From: Acidobacteriaceae bacterium
GTDB lineage: Bacteria > Acidobacteriota > Terriglobia > Terriglobales > Acidobacteriaceae
Direction of reading: 5' to 3'
Length of the DNA: 64,000 nucleotides
NCBI GenBank assembly: GCA_031296325.1
Contig: JARLFY010000018.1
Coordinates: 1-64,000, forward strand
Position 1 is the stretch's first letter, and every line of letters begins with the position of its first letter. The position numbers and the translations under genes were made by a program. Below are positions 9,274-17,805 of the stretch, piece after piece. The notes under the pieces were generated by a model. The model was not told the origin of the DNA. It worked only from the letters and a program-made list of their open reading frames with translations, and searched no databases.

Positions 9274-10356
9274 CTACGATCTTCGCGGAGAATTCTTTAC
9301 GGCGAAGTGTTCCCAGCCTCCGGGCTTGAGCGGCGTCCGACGTCCTGCGGAATCGACCAGCAAGATCGTTTTTTCGCGCAGCAGAGTCCCAATGCGCGTC
9401 ACCCGCACTCCGGCGATCGAGCGCGGCACACGCACCGCAGACGGGGCTGCGAAGAGCAACTCGTAGTCCTCACCGCCATTGAGAGCCCGTTTCAGAGCCT
9501 GTTCCTCTGACGACTGCGCAGCTAGCGGATGAATCGGCAGAGCGGAGGCGTTGACCTCTGCGCCCACGCCGGACTCCTGGCACAGATGCGCAAGATCGGT
9601 CGAGAGGCCGTCGCTCAGATCGATGGCGGAGCTGGCCAGACGGCGACGCAGAAGCGTCTGCCCGACCGCAAGACGGGGCTGCGGAAACATCTGCGGGTGC
9701 GCGGCCAGCAGCTCTGGCGAAGACTCCCACCCCTTCCGCAGAGAACGCGGAAGGGAGGAGGCACCCGACTTCGACTCTGCGGCGCGAGCCTGCTCGGCGC
9801 GAACCTGCATCGCTGCCAGTTCGGCGGCGGCTCCTCCCAGTTGGCCGGTGACGTAGAGGGCGTCGCCAGCGTGGGCGGTGCTGCGCCGCAGAGCGCGTCC
9901 CGCCGGAGCCGTTCCAACCAGAACGATGTCGGCGAGGATCTGCTCGCCGGGAGCCTGAGCGGTGTCTCCGCCGGCAAGCGAGACATGGTGCAGCTCGGCG
10001 AGAGCGCGCAGACCGGCGAAGAATCGCTCCACCCAAGCGCGACCGGAGCGCGTAGCGAGCTGTTCTGCCGGCAGAGCGAGCGAGAGAAACGCCGCCAGAG
10101 GGCGCGCTCCCATCGCCGCCAGATCGCTCAAGCCGCGGGCCAGTGCGCGGTGTCCGACCGACTCCGCCGGGTGCCAGTCGCGGCGAAAGTGGCGACCTTC
10201 CAGAGTGAAATCGGTGGTCACCAAAATCTCGTGCCCGCGCGGCGGACGCAGAATAGCGCAGTCGTCGCCAATGCCCAAGGCCACGCCGCGCGCCTGCGCC
10301 GCCCATCCTGAACGGATTCCCTCGATCAGCGCCAACTCTCCCATTGCTCTCTTCAT
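9274..10356 (-). CDS. thiL: Thiamine-monophosphate kinase
   Basis: Phosphorylates thiamine monophosphate to thiamine diphosphate, the last step of coenzyme synthesis. The 360-residue protein has the PurM/ThiL fold: GELALIEGIR start, GIGDDCAILRPP (Mg-ATP binding aspartates), VTTDFTLEGRHFRRDW, SDLAAMGARPLAAFLSLALP, GGDTAQAP, VTGQLGGAAAEL, DLSDGLSTDLAHLC and NGGEDYELLFA. An insertion around 185-215 (AESKSGASSLPRSLRKGWES) makes it longer than the ~320-residue E. coli enzyme. It lies 59 bp upstream of the Cys/Met enzyme on the same strand and may share its transcript. Start: ATG at 10356, with another at 10344. Confidence 0.95.
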   Translation of the reverse strand: MKRAMGELALIEGIRSGWAAQARGVALGIGDDCAILRPPRGHEILVTTDFTLEGRHFRRDWHPAESVGHRALARGLSDLAAMGARPLAAFLSLALPAEQLATRSGRAWVERFFAGLRALAELHHVSLAGGDTAQAPGEQILADIVLVGTAPAGRALRRSTAHAGDALYVTGQLGGAAAELAAMQVRAEQARAAESKSGASSLPRSLRKGWESSPELLAAHPQMFPQPRLAVGQTLLRRRLASSAIDLSDGLSTDLAHLCQESGVGAEVNASALPIHPLAAQSSEEQALKRALNGGEDYELLFAAPSAVRVPRSIAGVRVTRIGTLLREKTILLVDSAGRRTPLKPGGWEHFAVKNSPRRS

Positions 10357-10673
10357 CGTGAGGCCAAGGATAAACCGTCACAAGCAGGAAGCACGAACCG
10401 GCTCGCCAGAAGGGGAAGAAAATACGAATTTTATAGTGTGAAAATCCGCTAAAATCCGAGGTTTTTCTTAATGTCCGACCGCATTATTGCGTTGCGTTCC
10501 CAGACTGGGACTGTTAAACTAAAAACTGCGACAACGGGAATCGGGAAATCGAGATGCAGATCGCAAATGGCGATTAGCGAAATCGATTTCAACCCTGGTC
10601 ACTACGCTCAACGCGTAACCCTGCTCACCGATCGACAGAGCAAAGACCAAATCCAACAGTAAAGGTTCGGTTC
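10357..10673. other. 317-bp divergent intergenic region
   Basis: It lies between thiL (minus) and the M23 peptidase gene (plus) and should hold both promoters. A+T-rich stretches occur near 10425-10470. A 63-codon frame at 10471-10662 has no recognisable similarity or ribosome site and is not called. No riboswitch consensus is seen despite the adjacent thiamine gene. Confidence 0.5.
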
Positions 10674-11696
10674 TTGACTCTAAAAACATTCAATATGAAA
10701 AAGCGATATTATCTGGTACTCGTCAGCCGCGATGAGCAAGGCGGGCTGCGCAAGATTCCTGTTCCGCTGCACTATGCCTATGGGATTGCAGCGGTGGCGC
10801 TGATTGGATTGTTTACGCTGGCAGGGCTGACCGGATCCTACTCCCGCATGTTGATCAAGACGGCGCGCTTCAACCAGTTGCGCAATGACAACCTGCTTCT
10901 CCAGAAGGACTACGCCCATCTGGAGACACAGGCGCATGAGACGGACGTGCAGGCGGCCTCGCTCGGCTCACTGGCCACCGAGGTCTCGGCGATCTATGGA
11001 CTGACCGCCAGCAAGCTCTCCGATCCCACGGGCCACACCAAGCTGAGTCCGGCGCCGAAGTCGGCCGGGACCAAGGACGTGCGCGCCGATCTGGTGACCG
11101 AGACGGCCTCCAACTTCTCCGACGATAACTACTATAAGTCGCTGAACACCTTCTACGGCCTGCGCGATTCAGCGATCAGCGGAGCCACAACCCACGCCAT
11201 CGACGGCGGAGCTGCCCGCTTCGGCGCGCTCTCTGCCATCAGCGGAGTCTCCGACGTCTCCATTGACTCGCCCACCCTGTGGCCGGTCATTGGACCGATC
11301 CGCTCCAGCTTTGGACAGCGCGAAGATCCCGTCGCGGGCAACGGCGAGGGAGAGTTCCACACCGGAATCGACATCGCCGCCTCCATTGGAACGCCGATCC
11401 GCGCCACCGCCGCAGGAACGGTGAAGTCCGCCGCTATGGTGAACGGATACGGACGCGAGGTCGTCATCGACCACGGCCACAACATCGAGACCTGCTACGC
11501 GCACATGGCGGGATTCACCGTCATCGCAGGACAGAACGTCGTTCGCGGACAGGTGATCGGCTATGTAGGAATGAGCGGACGTACCACCGGAGCACACCTG
11601 CACTACGAGGTACGCATCCACAACACCCCAGTCAACCCCTACAAGTACCTGCGCACCACCCTGGCCGGCATGGACACAGAGTCCGCCAGCAGATAG
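10674..11696 (+). CDS. M23-family peptidoglycan endopeptidase, membrane anchored
   Basis: 340 residues. A cytoplasmic N-terminus (YYLVLVSRDEQGGLRKIPVPLHY) is followed by one transmembrane helix (GIAAVALIGLFTLAGLTGSY), a coiled-coil-like stretch (about 65-105) and a C-terminal LytM/M23 domain with zinc ligands FHTGIDIA (HxxxD) and HLHYEV (HxH), both intact. The architecture matches divisome or elongation-associated LytM factors that cut peptide cross-links in the periplasm. AAAGG 7 nt before TTG at 10674 supports that start; ATG at 10695 is the alternative, without a Shine-Dalgarno. Confidence 0.9.
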   Translation: MTLKTFNMKKRYYLVLVSRDEQGGLRKIPVPLHYAYGIAAVALIGLFTLAGLTGSYSRMLIKTARFNQLRNDNLLLQKDYAHLETQAHETDVQAASLGSLATEVSAIYGLTASKLSDPTGHTKLSPAPKSAGTKDVRADLVTETASNFSDDNYYKSLNTFYGLRDSAISGATTHAIDGGAARFGALSAISGVSDVSIDSPTLWPVIGPIRSSFGQREDPVAGNGEGEFHTGIDIAASIGTPIRATAAGTVKSAAMVNGYGREVVIDHGHNIETCYAHMAGFTVIAGQNVVRGQVIGYVGMSGRTTGAHLHYEVRIHNTPVNPYKYLRTTLAGMDTESASR

Positions 11697-11751
11697 AACT
11701 TTTTGGGGAATTTGCATAGACCCAATTTGTCTGCCATTCCGCAGCTTTGTT

Positions 11752-11787
11752 TGTCATTCCGCAGCGAAGCGGAGGAATCTGCTTTTC
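11752..11787 (+). repeat. Dispersed palindromic repeat, type A
   Basis: TGTCATTCCGCAGCGAAGCG then GAGGAATCTGCTTTT, identical over the core to the copy before rsmD. Confidence 0.85.
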
Positions 11788-11856
11788 TTTGTCTGCCGCT
11801 GTCTGTTCTGTGATCGTTGTCCTTCTCGAATCAATGGATGGGACTCCCGGCGAAAT

Positions 11857-11888
11857 GCGGGGATCCTTCGCTTTGCTCAGGATGACAA
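11857..11888 (-). repeat. Dispersed palindromic repeat, type B
   Basis: Reverse orientation: TGCGGGGATCCTTCGCTTTG then CTCAGGATGACA. Type B differs from type A by TGTCATTCTGAGCG and GAATCCCCGC arms. Confidence 0.75.
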
Positions 11889-11940
11889 AATTGAGTTATC
11901 TACGGCAAGAGTAAAAATACTCTACCCTGACAACGACAAC

Positions 11941-11974
11941 AGCAGATTCCTCCGCTCACGCTGCGGAATGACAA
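11941..11974 (-). repeat. Dispersed palindromic repeat, type A
   Basis: Reverse orientation: AGCAGATTCCTCCGCTCACG then CTGCGGAATGACAA, followed by the element end motif GGTCTATCGTAATTCGAG and AAATGCT. Confidence 0.8.
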
Positions 11975-12072
11975 GGAATCCGGTCTATCGTAATTCGAGA
12001 AATGCTTAGCCGCCACTGTTGCTATTGCCTGACAAGGGCCAAGGTCCCGCCCCCTATCCTTCAACCAAACAT

Positions 12073-13077
12073 CTACTGACCACTTCCGCTAGCGGTGTCT
12101 GCGCCGTCTGGCGTGGTCAACTGCTTCAGCAGCAGAAGCGGCACGGTAGCGGTCAGCACGGCGCGATCCTTGTGCTGCTCAATCTGGATCGACTCCGTAA
12201 AGCCGCGCAACGCCGCTGCATCCGGCGACTCCGCCTGCTCCGCGACCTTGGGCTGCAAAGCCAGAAAAAGGTGGAGCAGCGAGTTGAGCGCCTCGGTGGA
12301 GCGAGCGGCGGCGTCCTCGCTGGTAGCGATCTGCTCGACACGCAGATGCAATGCGCCGGGGCCGTAGCGCAGGCTGGCCACCAGCGTAGCGTCTTCGGGC
12401 AGCGGAAGTTGCATCCCGAAGAGGCTGATGTGTCCGCCCTCGGAGAAGGGAAGTCCGACGTGGCCAATCGCCCACGCACTCGACAGCATCGGCACGTCGC
12501 GGTAGTGTGCCGATAGCAACGTCGATCCGCCGAACGGCGAGGCCGCAGAGCGATAGCGATCCAGCATGGCGTGAATCTGCTCGGTGGTCGGCATGTTCGA
12601 CGCGGCGATGGTGTCGTAGCCAAGCTGCGCGATGCGCAGGCTGCGTCCCTCCACCGGCACGGTATAGATGGTGTGTCCGGCGTACTGCTCCTGCAAACTG
12701 GCGATGCTGGCCAGATAACGAGTCAGGCGCACCCCATCGAATCGCCCTTCGAAGACCTCCGAGTAGGCGACCGGGCCGTTTGGCCCATTGGGATTATTCA
12801 TCTGGTGCAGAGCGAAGGCGACAGAGTCCAGATCGCGCTCCGGCACAATTCCCGTGGCGTCGACGAACTGCTGATACTCCAGGCTTCGCGCAACCGTCTT
12901 ACGGTCGAGGTGGGTTGCGGCACGCAGCGGCTTCAGGTTCAGGTAGAGGATCGCGTCCGACTCCGGCAAAAGTCGCGCAGCCTCGGGCGGCGCTTCCTTG
13001 CGCAGCCAGACAGCAGCAAGCAGCGCTACCACCAGCGCCAGCATCAGTAGCAGCGAGTAAACCGTCCGTTTCCGCAT
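12073..13077 (-). CDS. Uncharacterised membrane-anchored protein
   Basis: I do not recognise a characterised family. The 334-residue protein starts MRKRTVYSLLLMLALVVALLAAVWLRKE, an uncleaved signal anchor or signal peptide without a lipobox Cys, then a soluble, probably periplasmic, mixed alpha/beta domain beginning LLPESDAILYLNLKPLRAAT. That opening resembles DUF3352-type proteins, where an N-terminal anchor is followed by PADxxxxxxxD/NLxxL repeats, but the match is weak. The C-terminal tail is low complexity (DGADTASGSGQ). It lies 51 bp downstream of the ccdC-like gene on the same strand. Confidence 0.65.
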   Translation of the reverse strand: MRKRTVYSLLLMLALVVALLAAVWLRKEAPPEAARLLPESDAILYLNLKPLRAATHLDRKTVARSLEYQQFVDATGIVPERDLDSVAFALHQMNNPNGPNGPVAYSEVFEGRFDGVRLTRYLASIASLQEQYAGHTIYTVPVEGRSLRIAQLGYDTIAASNMPTTEQIHAMLDRYRSAASPFGGSTLLSAHYRDVPMLSSAWAIGHVGLPFSEGGHISLFGMQLPLPEDATLVASLRYGPGALHLRVEQIATSEDAAARSTEALNSLLHLFLALQPKVAEQAESPDAAALRGFTESIQIEQHKDRAVLTATVPLLLLKQLTTPDGADTASGSGQ

Positions 13078-13128
13078 CCTGCCTTCTACTCTACGCTAGA
13101 CCGTTCATTCGATTGGAAAAATATTCTA

Positions 13129-13614
13129 TTAGACGGAGGATGAGTCGGGAGTGCCGCGAACAATCTGGCGATACTCGAAGAACATGCGCAGACGCCAGCG
13201 CAGGATCATGCCAAAGGCCAGCACGAAGAAGATTGCGGCGGTCTGGTTGAGGTCGAGAAAGCGGTCGATGTAGCTGCGCGCCAGAATGCGAATGATGGCC
13301 AGCGCGATGATGACCAGAAAGAAGGAGTTCGACCGCTCCATCATGATGGCCTTGCCGTCGTGGATCAGGCGCGAGGTGCGCAGCAGCGGGTAAGCCAGAA
13401 CCACCGCCCCCAGCAGGAAGGCGCCAATCGCCCAGAGCAGGGAGATGCGGAAGGCTGGAGCGATAAACATGCAGAAACCAGTGGCCATGCCCATCGGCGG
13501 GATAAGAATCTTCTTCAGCGTTACGGCGCGCCGCCCCTCCTGCACGCGCCAGACGAGAACCGCCGAAGCGCCCACCAGAGAGGTCAGAACCGATATTTCG
13601 CGCACAGGAAGCAT
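13129..13614 (-). CDS. CcdC-family membrane protein
   Basis: A 161-residue integral membrane protein with four to five hydrophobic helices. Its motifs match CcdC-like proteins: LKKILIPPMGMATGFCMFI, the P(L)LR..RLIHDGKAIMMERSNSFF segment after helix 3, and IRILARSYI. In Bacillus CcdC is linked genetically to cytochrome c maturation, though its biochemistry is unclear. AGAGGA precedes the ATG by about 6 nt. It is flanked on the same strand by xseA upstream (113 bp) and the uncharacterised anchor protein downstream. Confidence 0.8.
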   Translation of the reverse strand: MLPVREISVLTSLVGASAVLVWRVQEGRRAVTLKKILIPPMGMATGFCMFIAPAFRISLLWAIGAFLLGAVVLAYPLLRTSRLIHDGKAIMMERSNSFFLVIIALAIIRILARSYIDRFLDLNQTAAIFFVLAFGMILRWRLRMFFEYRQIVRGTPDSSSV

Positions 13615-13727
13615 AAATCCTCTCGGTATTAAGGATGCGGCGGCAGACGAGTTGGATGCGAAACTCTCCAGACTATTATGCCGGAGCGCACGGCGATCCG
13701 CCGATTTATACGATGGAAATCACTCGA

Positions 13728-15281
13728 TCAGGCGGAGTCGGTGGACTTGACCTCGGCGGTGAGTGTTCCGGTGGCGAGACGGGCGCGGATGGTCTGACCG
13801 GGGTTGACCTCAGCAGCATTGCGCAAAAGCTGCCCGTTTTCGATATAGACCAGCGCGTAGCCGCGGTTCAGCACGGCCAGCGGCGAGAGAGCCTGCAAGC
13901 GAGCGGTTGCACGATCGAGGCGCGTGGAGCAGGCGGCGAGGCGACGCTCGACAAGCCGGGGCAGGGATTGGCTCGCGGCCTCCAGACGGCGTTGCGCAAG
14001 GCCAAGCCGAGCGGCTGGACTCTGCCGTTCGAGACGCACCGCGAGGGCGGCCAGTTGGCTGGAGCGAGTGCGCAGACGGCGTTGCGCTGCCGATTCCATA
14101 CGGTGGCTCAGGTCGTCCAGCCGCTGGCTGCGGCGGCCCAGCAGCGATTGCAGCCGACCCTGTATCTGCCCAATGGAGAGCGCGGTAAATCGCTGGCGCG
14201 CCTGCATCAGTTGGTAGCGAATGGCGCGGCGGGCGCGGGCGTCCAACGCCTGAATGCGCTCGTCGATGCGGTGTTGCGCGGCGGTGATGACCTCGGCGGC
14301 GGCAGACGGCGTGGGAGCGCGCAGGTCGGCGACGAAGTCGGCAATGGTGAAGTCCGTCTCATGGCCGACGGCCGAGACGACCGGAAGCGCCGAGGCGGCG
14401 ATGGTTCTGGCCAGAGCCTCGTCGTTGAATCCGGCCAGGTCTTCGAGCGAGCCTCCGCCGCGCGCAATCAGGATGAGATCGACCTTGCCGGGGAGCGAAC
14501 CTCTGCCCCGCAGGCTCTGGTTGAAGTAGCGCACTCCGGCGGCGACCGAGGCGGCACACTCCGAACCCTGCATCAGCGCGGGATAGATCAGCAGATTCAG
14601 ACGCGCGTGACGGCGGCGCACGACCTTGATAATGTCGTGCAGCACGGCTCCTCCGGTCGAGGTAATAACGCCGAGGGTACGCGGAAAGGCGGGCAACGGT
14701 CGCTTGCGGTCGGCGTCGAAGAGTCCCTCGGCCAGCAGATGGGCCTTGAGCTGTTCGTACGCAAGTTGCAAGGCTCCTGCGCCGCGCGGCTCCATCGTCT
14801 CGGCGATAAGCTGGAGCTGTCCGCGCGACTCGTAGACCGAGATGCGACCGCGCACCAGAACCGCCAGCCCATCCTGCGGGCGGAAGCGGAGAAGCTGCGC
14901 CTGTCGACGAAAGAGAACCACGGGAAGCTGCGCATCGCCGTCCTTCAGCGTGAAGTAGACGTGTCCAGAGGGCGCAGGGCGGCAGTTGGAGATCTCGCCC
15001 TCCACCCACAGATCGGCGTAGCTGCGCTCGACGTGCTGGCGGAGGTCCATGACCAGCTCGCGAACGCTCCACGGCGCAGCCGAGCTGCCAGGATTGGGTA
15101 CGGTCTGGGGCGCGGAATGGGGCGCAGGCGAAGCTACAGACTGATCTGCATCCTTCTTTCTGCTGGGCGGCGCAGCCTTTCGCGTACGCTTGGCGGCACT
15201 GGGAGCTAGCCAGAGATCGGCCAGAGTCCCCTGCCTGCTGTCGTCCTGAATGCGCTTCGCCATACCGAATGAGTCTAGCAT
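13728..15281 (-). CDS. xseA: Exodeoxyribonuclease VII large subunit
   Basis: XseA degrades single-stranded DNA in both directions with the small subunit XseB, which is not in this window. The OB-fold domain (about 70-170) has DLWVEGEISNCRPAPSGHVYFTLKD; the catalytic domain has the RPLPAFPRTLGVITSTGGAVLHDI segment, ILIARGGGSLEDLAGFNDE and PVVSAVGHETDFTIADFVAD; a long helical C-terminal region follows. At 517 residues it is longer than the ~450 typical because of a 65-residue basic, Pro/Ala-rich N-terminal extension (RTRKAAPPSRKKD). ATG at 15281 or 15263 are both possible starts; neither has a strong Shine-Dalgarno. Confidence 0.95.
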   Translation of the reverse strand: MLDSFGMAKRIQDDSRQGTLADLWLAPSAAKRTRKAAPPSRKKDADQSVASPAPHSAPQTVPNPGSSAAPWSVRELVMDLRQHVERSYADLWVEGEISNCRPAPSGHVYFTLKDGDAQLPVVLFRRQAQLLRFRPQDGLAVLVRGRISVYESRGQLQLIAETMEPRGAGALQLAYEQLKAHLLAEGLFDADRKRPLPAFPRTLGVITSTGGAVLHDIIKVVRRRHARLNLLIYPALMQGSECAASVAAGVRYFNQSLRGRGSLPGKVDLILIARGGGSLEDLAGFNDEALARTIAASALPVVSAVGHETDFTIADFVADLRAPTPSAAAEVITAAQHRIDERIQALDARARRAIRYQLMQARQRFTALSIGQIQGRLQSLLGRRSQRLDDLSHRMESAAQRRLRTRSSQLAALAVRLERQSPAARLGLAQRRLEAASQSLPRLVERRLAACSTRLDRATARLQALSPLAVLNRGYALVYIENGQLLRNAAEVNPGQTIRARLATGTLTAEVKSTDSA

Positions 15282-15361
15282 CGGCAGGCAGCAGAGACTC
15301 CTTGTTTTGAAAGGGAGCGGCTTTAGACGCGCCGCAAGTCGCCTATTTTCAACGGGGATTT

Positions 15362-15473
15362 AGTGCATTTTCACCAATGATACAGAGTTCCGTGGCGTGA
15401 GCGAAGAGCAGATTCCTTCGCTTCGCTACGGAATGACAAACATAGTTGCTCTATATCAATAGTGAAAATGCTT
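15362..15473 (-). repeat. Near-complete palindromic element with type A core
   Basis: The core AGCAGATTCCTTCGCTTCGC to GGAATGACA (15407-15438) is flanked by terminal inverted repeats: TGCATTTTCAC at 15363 and GTGAAAATGC at 15463. Whole element about 110 bp, between nadD (stop 15497) and xseA (start 15281). Confidence 0.75.
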
Positions 15474-15496
15474 TATCCCTGACACACGGCCTTCGC

Positions 15497-16102
15497 TCAA
15501 CGATAGAGAGCGCGACTCTGGATATACTCGGCGACGGCGGCGGGCAGCAGGCCGGGGCAAGGGTCGGCGGCGCGCAGGCGAAGGCGAAGGTCGGTGGCGG
15601 AGACCTCCTCCTGCACCGTAGGCAGAAGGTGGACGCGCGCGCGTTGCGATGCAGTGAGGGCCAGCGCGGCCAGTTGCGGATCCGAGAGAGGGAAGTCGGG
15701 ACGGCTGACCACGATCCACTCGGCGAGTTCCAGCAGGCGTTCGGGGCTGCGCCAGCGACGCAGGTCGAGAAAGCTGTCGGCTCCGGTCAGCACGAAGAGA
15801 GTTGCGCTGGGCATTTCGCAGGCCAGCGCAGCCAGAGTGTCGACGGTGTAGTTGGGGGAGCCATCGACCCGTGGCGCGTCGACCGTGGAGACGGCAAAGC
15901 GAGGATCGGCGACGCAGGCCAGACGGGTCATCTCCAGCCGATCGGCGAAGGATGCCGCAGCGGACTCGGACTTCAGCGGCTGCTGGCCCACCGGAGCGAA
16001 GAGGACGCGGTCGAGGGCGAAGGCGTCTGCCGCTGCGCCTGCAATGGCCAGATGGCCGCGATGGATGGGGTCGAAGGTTCCGCCGAAGAGGGCTACGCGC
16101 AT
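15497..16102 (-). CDS. nadD: Nicotinate-nucleotide adenylyltransferase
   Basis: Transfers AMP from ATP to nicotinate mononucleotide in NAD synthesis. The 201-residue protein has the nucleotidyltransferase opening RVALFGGTFDPIHRGHLAIA with the HxGH motif, FAPVGQQPLK substrate loop, SPNYTVDTLAAL, LTGADSFLDLRRWRSPERLLELAEWIVVSRP, and VSATDLRLRL replacing the usual ISSTxIR. Length is normal. Downstream of the OMP pair on the same strand, separated from it by a perfect palindrome at 16167-16192. Confidence 0.96.
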   Translation of the reverse strand: MRVALFGGTFDPIHRGHLAIAGAAADAFALDRVLFAPVGQQPLKSESAAASFADRLEMTRLACVADPRFAVSTVDAPRVDGSPNYTVDTLAALACEMPSATLFVLTGADSFLDLRRWRSPERLLELAEWIVVSRPDFPLSDPQLAALALTASQRARVHLLPTVQEEVSATDLRLRLRAADPCPGLLPAAVAEYIQSRALYR

Positions 16103-16166
16103 TCTGTCATGCTAGAGGATTTTTTGAGTGCGAGTCATGCAGCGCGAGTTGCTCGCGAAGCACAAC

Positions 16167-16192
16167 GCCCTGTCAGAGTACTCTGACAGGGC
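16167..16192. terminator. 26-bp perfect palindrome after the OMP gene
   Basis: GCCCTGTCAGAGT followed by its exact reverse complement ACTCTGACAGGGC. It is 27 nt beyond the stop of the minus-strand OMP gene at 16219 and 65 nt before the nadD start. There is no T-tract on either side, so it may be a hairpin limiting read-through or a dimeric-regulator site for nadD. Confidence 0.45.
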
Positions 16193-16218
16193 GGAGGAAC
16201 AGTAGGCCGGAGCGCAGA

Positions 16219-16860
16219 CTAGCGAACGCGGAAGACCAGACCGGTACCAATCGTAACCAGGTAATTACTTTGGTTCGGGATGGAAATATTCGCTACCTGA
16301 TAGTGGGCCAGAACGCTGGCGCGCGCTTCAAACATGCGCCAGTCGATATGCTTGGCGATCTTGCGATCCGCGCCAATTCCACCAGCATAGATGATGTTGT
16401 TGGTGTAGCTGGCCGCATAGGGGATTCTGGTGTGGCCGACACCGAAGCCGCCGATGACGTAGGGAGTCGTTCCCATGAACTCCTTTTTGGGAGCGACGCG
16501 CAGGCTCAGGATGCCGTCCTGGCGATCCAACTGCGAACCGTACTCATTGATGCGGTAGGTATCGCCGCGGAAGTCGATGCCGACGACGACCGGAGGAGCC
16601 TTCAACTTATTCAAATAGGGAACGCTCGGCATATGCACGTTCTGCGTGTACGGAATGTGGTGAATGTCATAGTACGCACCGTAGGAGGGTCCGAAGAGCC
16701 AGGGACGGTCCACGTTTCCCCTGCCCGGAGCCGGATTCAGCCTGTAGCCATCCTGCGTGAATTGCTGGGCATCCACGGTGACAAAGAATCCAGACTGGGC
16801 CTTGGCTACGGAGGATGCTAGGACAACGGTAAGAACAAAAACTATGGATCGCAGTTTCAT
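16219..16860 (-). CDS. Outer-membrane beta-barrel-like protein, paralogue 1
   Basis: A 213-residue secreted protein. Signal peptide MKLRSIVFVLTVVLASSVAKAQ, then alternating hydrophobic strands typical of an eight-stranded barrel, a conserved KHIDWR near residue 170 and a final strand LVTIGTGLVFRVR. It shares the MKLRS start, the TTPYVIGGFGVG/KPYVQASIGVG strand, the HIDWR motif and the ending with the neighbour at 17062-17652, so the two are tandem duplicates. The fold is inferred; ligand unknown. Confidence 0.78.
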   Translation of the reverse strand: MKLRSIVFVLTVVLASSVAKAQSGFFVTVDAQQFTQDGYRLNPAPGRGNVDRPWLFGPSYGAYYDIHHIPYTQNVHMPSVPYLNKLKAPPVVVGIDFRGDTYRINEYGSQLDRQDGILSLRVAPKKEFMGTTPYVIGGFGVGHTRIPYAASYTNNIIYAGGIGADRKIAKHIDWRMFEARASVLAHYQVANISIPNQSNYLVTIGTGLVFRVR

Positions 16861-17025
16861 CGGTGTTCCTTTTGCGAGGAGTTATTGGCGCACCGATGAG
16901 CATATAGAAATGAAACAAGAATGTCAGCAATTTTCTATAGCAGGAGTGTTTTCGCAGTGAATACGGGGTGTCGCCGAGGCGTCTTCCCTGCGTTTTTGAA
17001 GTGTTTCCTAAAATATAGCAAAACC

Positions 17026-17051
17026 GCGCGCCTCTGTTTTCAGAAGCGCGC
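17026..17051 (-). terminator. Rho-independent terminator of OMP paralogue 2
   Basis: GCGCGCCTCTG - TTTT - CAGAAGCGCGC: 10 of 11 arm bases pair. On the minus strand the stem is followed by GGTTTTGCTATATTTT. It begins 10 nt after the stop of the gene at 17062. Confidence 0.8.
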
Positions 17052-17061
17052 ACGATTGTTT

Positions 17062-17652
17062 TTAGAAGCGAAAGACGAATCCAGAGCTGAAGCTGACCTG
17101 ATTCGACGAAGGCACGGAGAGGCCGTTTCCGGTGCCTACGCTTGCGCTGCTGACCGTGGTCAGCGAGCCGTAACCAATCTCCGCAACGCGCCAGTCGATG
17201 TGCTTCTGTAGGGTGTAGTCCACGCCACCGTACAGGGCGTAGTCGAACTTATTGATGTGAACCGCACTGGAGGGAGCCTTCGTGGTTCCAACGCCGATCG
17301 AGGCTTGCACGTAGGGCTTGATCGGGCGGACAAACGGCTTGGCAGAGACGCGCACGCCGGTCAGAAAGCTCTTCAACAGGGCGTTATTGGCGTGCAGATC
17401 CGACTCGCGCACGTCCAGGCCTAAAGTGAGGAGATCGCCCGGAGCACGGAAGAAATCGTAGTATCCGCCAATATCGAACCCGTAGAAGACCTGCGAGGTG
17501 GAGTTCTGGCCGAGAAACGCGAAGGCGCCGCTGTCTGCGGTGGAGTTACTGACGCGAATCGCTACGGGGTTGAGGTACAGCCCAACCTGAGCGTGGGCCG
17601 CCAGAGTCGTCAGAGCGAGAACAGCAACAGCAGCGAGAGAGCGAAGCTTCAT
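17062..17652 (-). CDS. Outer-membrane beta-barrel-like protein, paralogue 2
   Basis: A 196-residue protein with signal peptide MKLRSLAAVAVLALTTLAAHAQ and a mature part rich in amphipathic strands (VFYGFDIGGYYDFF, LLTLGLDVRESDL, IKPYVQASIGVGTT, FDYALYGGVDYTL). It ends VSFSSGFVFRF, with the C-terminal aromatic Phe that the BAM complex recognises in outer-membrane proteins. KHIDWRVAEIGYG matches the paralogue at 16219. A terminator follows at 17026-17051, so the two paralogues are separate transcripts. Function unknown. Confidence 0.8.
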   Translation of the reverse strand: MKLRSLAAVAVLALTTLAAHAQVGLYLNPVAIRVSNSTADSGAFAFLGQNSTSQVFYGFDIGGYYDFFRAPGDLLTLGLDVRESDLHANNALLKSFLTGVRVSAKPFVRPIKPYVQASIGVGTTKAPSSAVHINKFDYALYGGVDYTLQKHIDWRVAEIGYGSLTTVSSASVGTGNGLSVPSSNQVSFSSGFVFRF

Positions 17653-17805
17653 GGGGTTTCCTCAATAAATAACGTAACTCTGATGCGGCTCCGCAATATG
17701 GAGCGTCCTATCAAGTCTATAGAAAGATTTGCAGGCAGAGCAGTGGGGTTGCCAGAAAGAGCAACCCGCGATCTATTCCGAGAGCGTCGTTCGTTGTGCC
17801 AGACC

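Larger units (their letters stand above)
11697..12072. other. 376-bp convergent intergenic region filled with palindromic repeats
   Basis: Contains, in order, a truncated type A end (11732-11744), a full type A core (11752-11787), a reverse type B core (11857-11888), a reverse type A core (11941-11974) and the element end motif GGTCTATCGTAATTCGAG (11979-11996). No gene seen. Confidence 0.7.

Noticed and set aside
10471-10662. 63-codon open frame before the M23 gene
   Set aside because: No similarity, no Shine-Dalgarno, and odd composition; left as intergenic.
9215-10673. TPP riboswitch near thiL
   Set aside because: No CTGAGA...ACCTGAT-type thi-box elements are visible in the upstream region.
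13635-15209. 524-codon plus-strand open frame
   Set aside because: Complement of xseA; composition is typical of a high-G+C antisense shadow and no motif is recognised.
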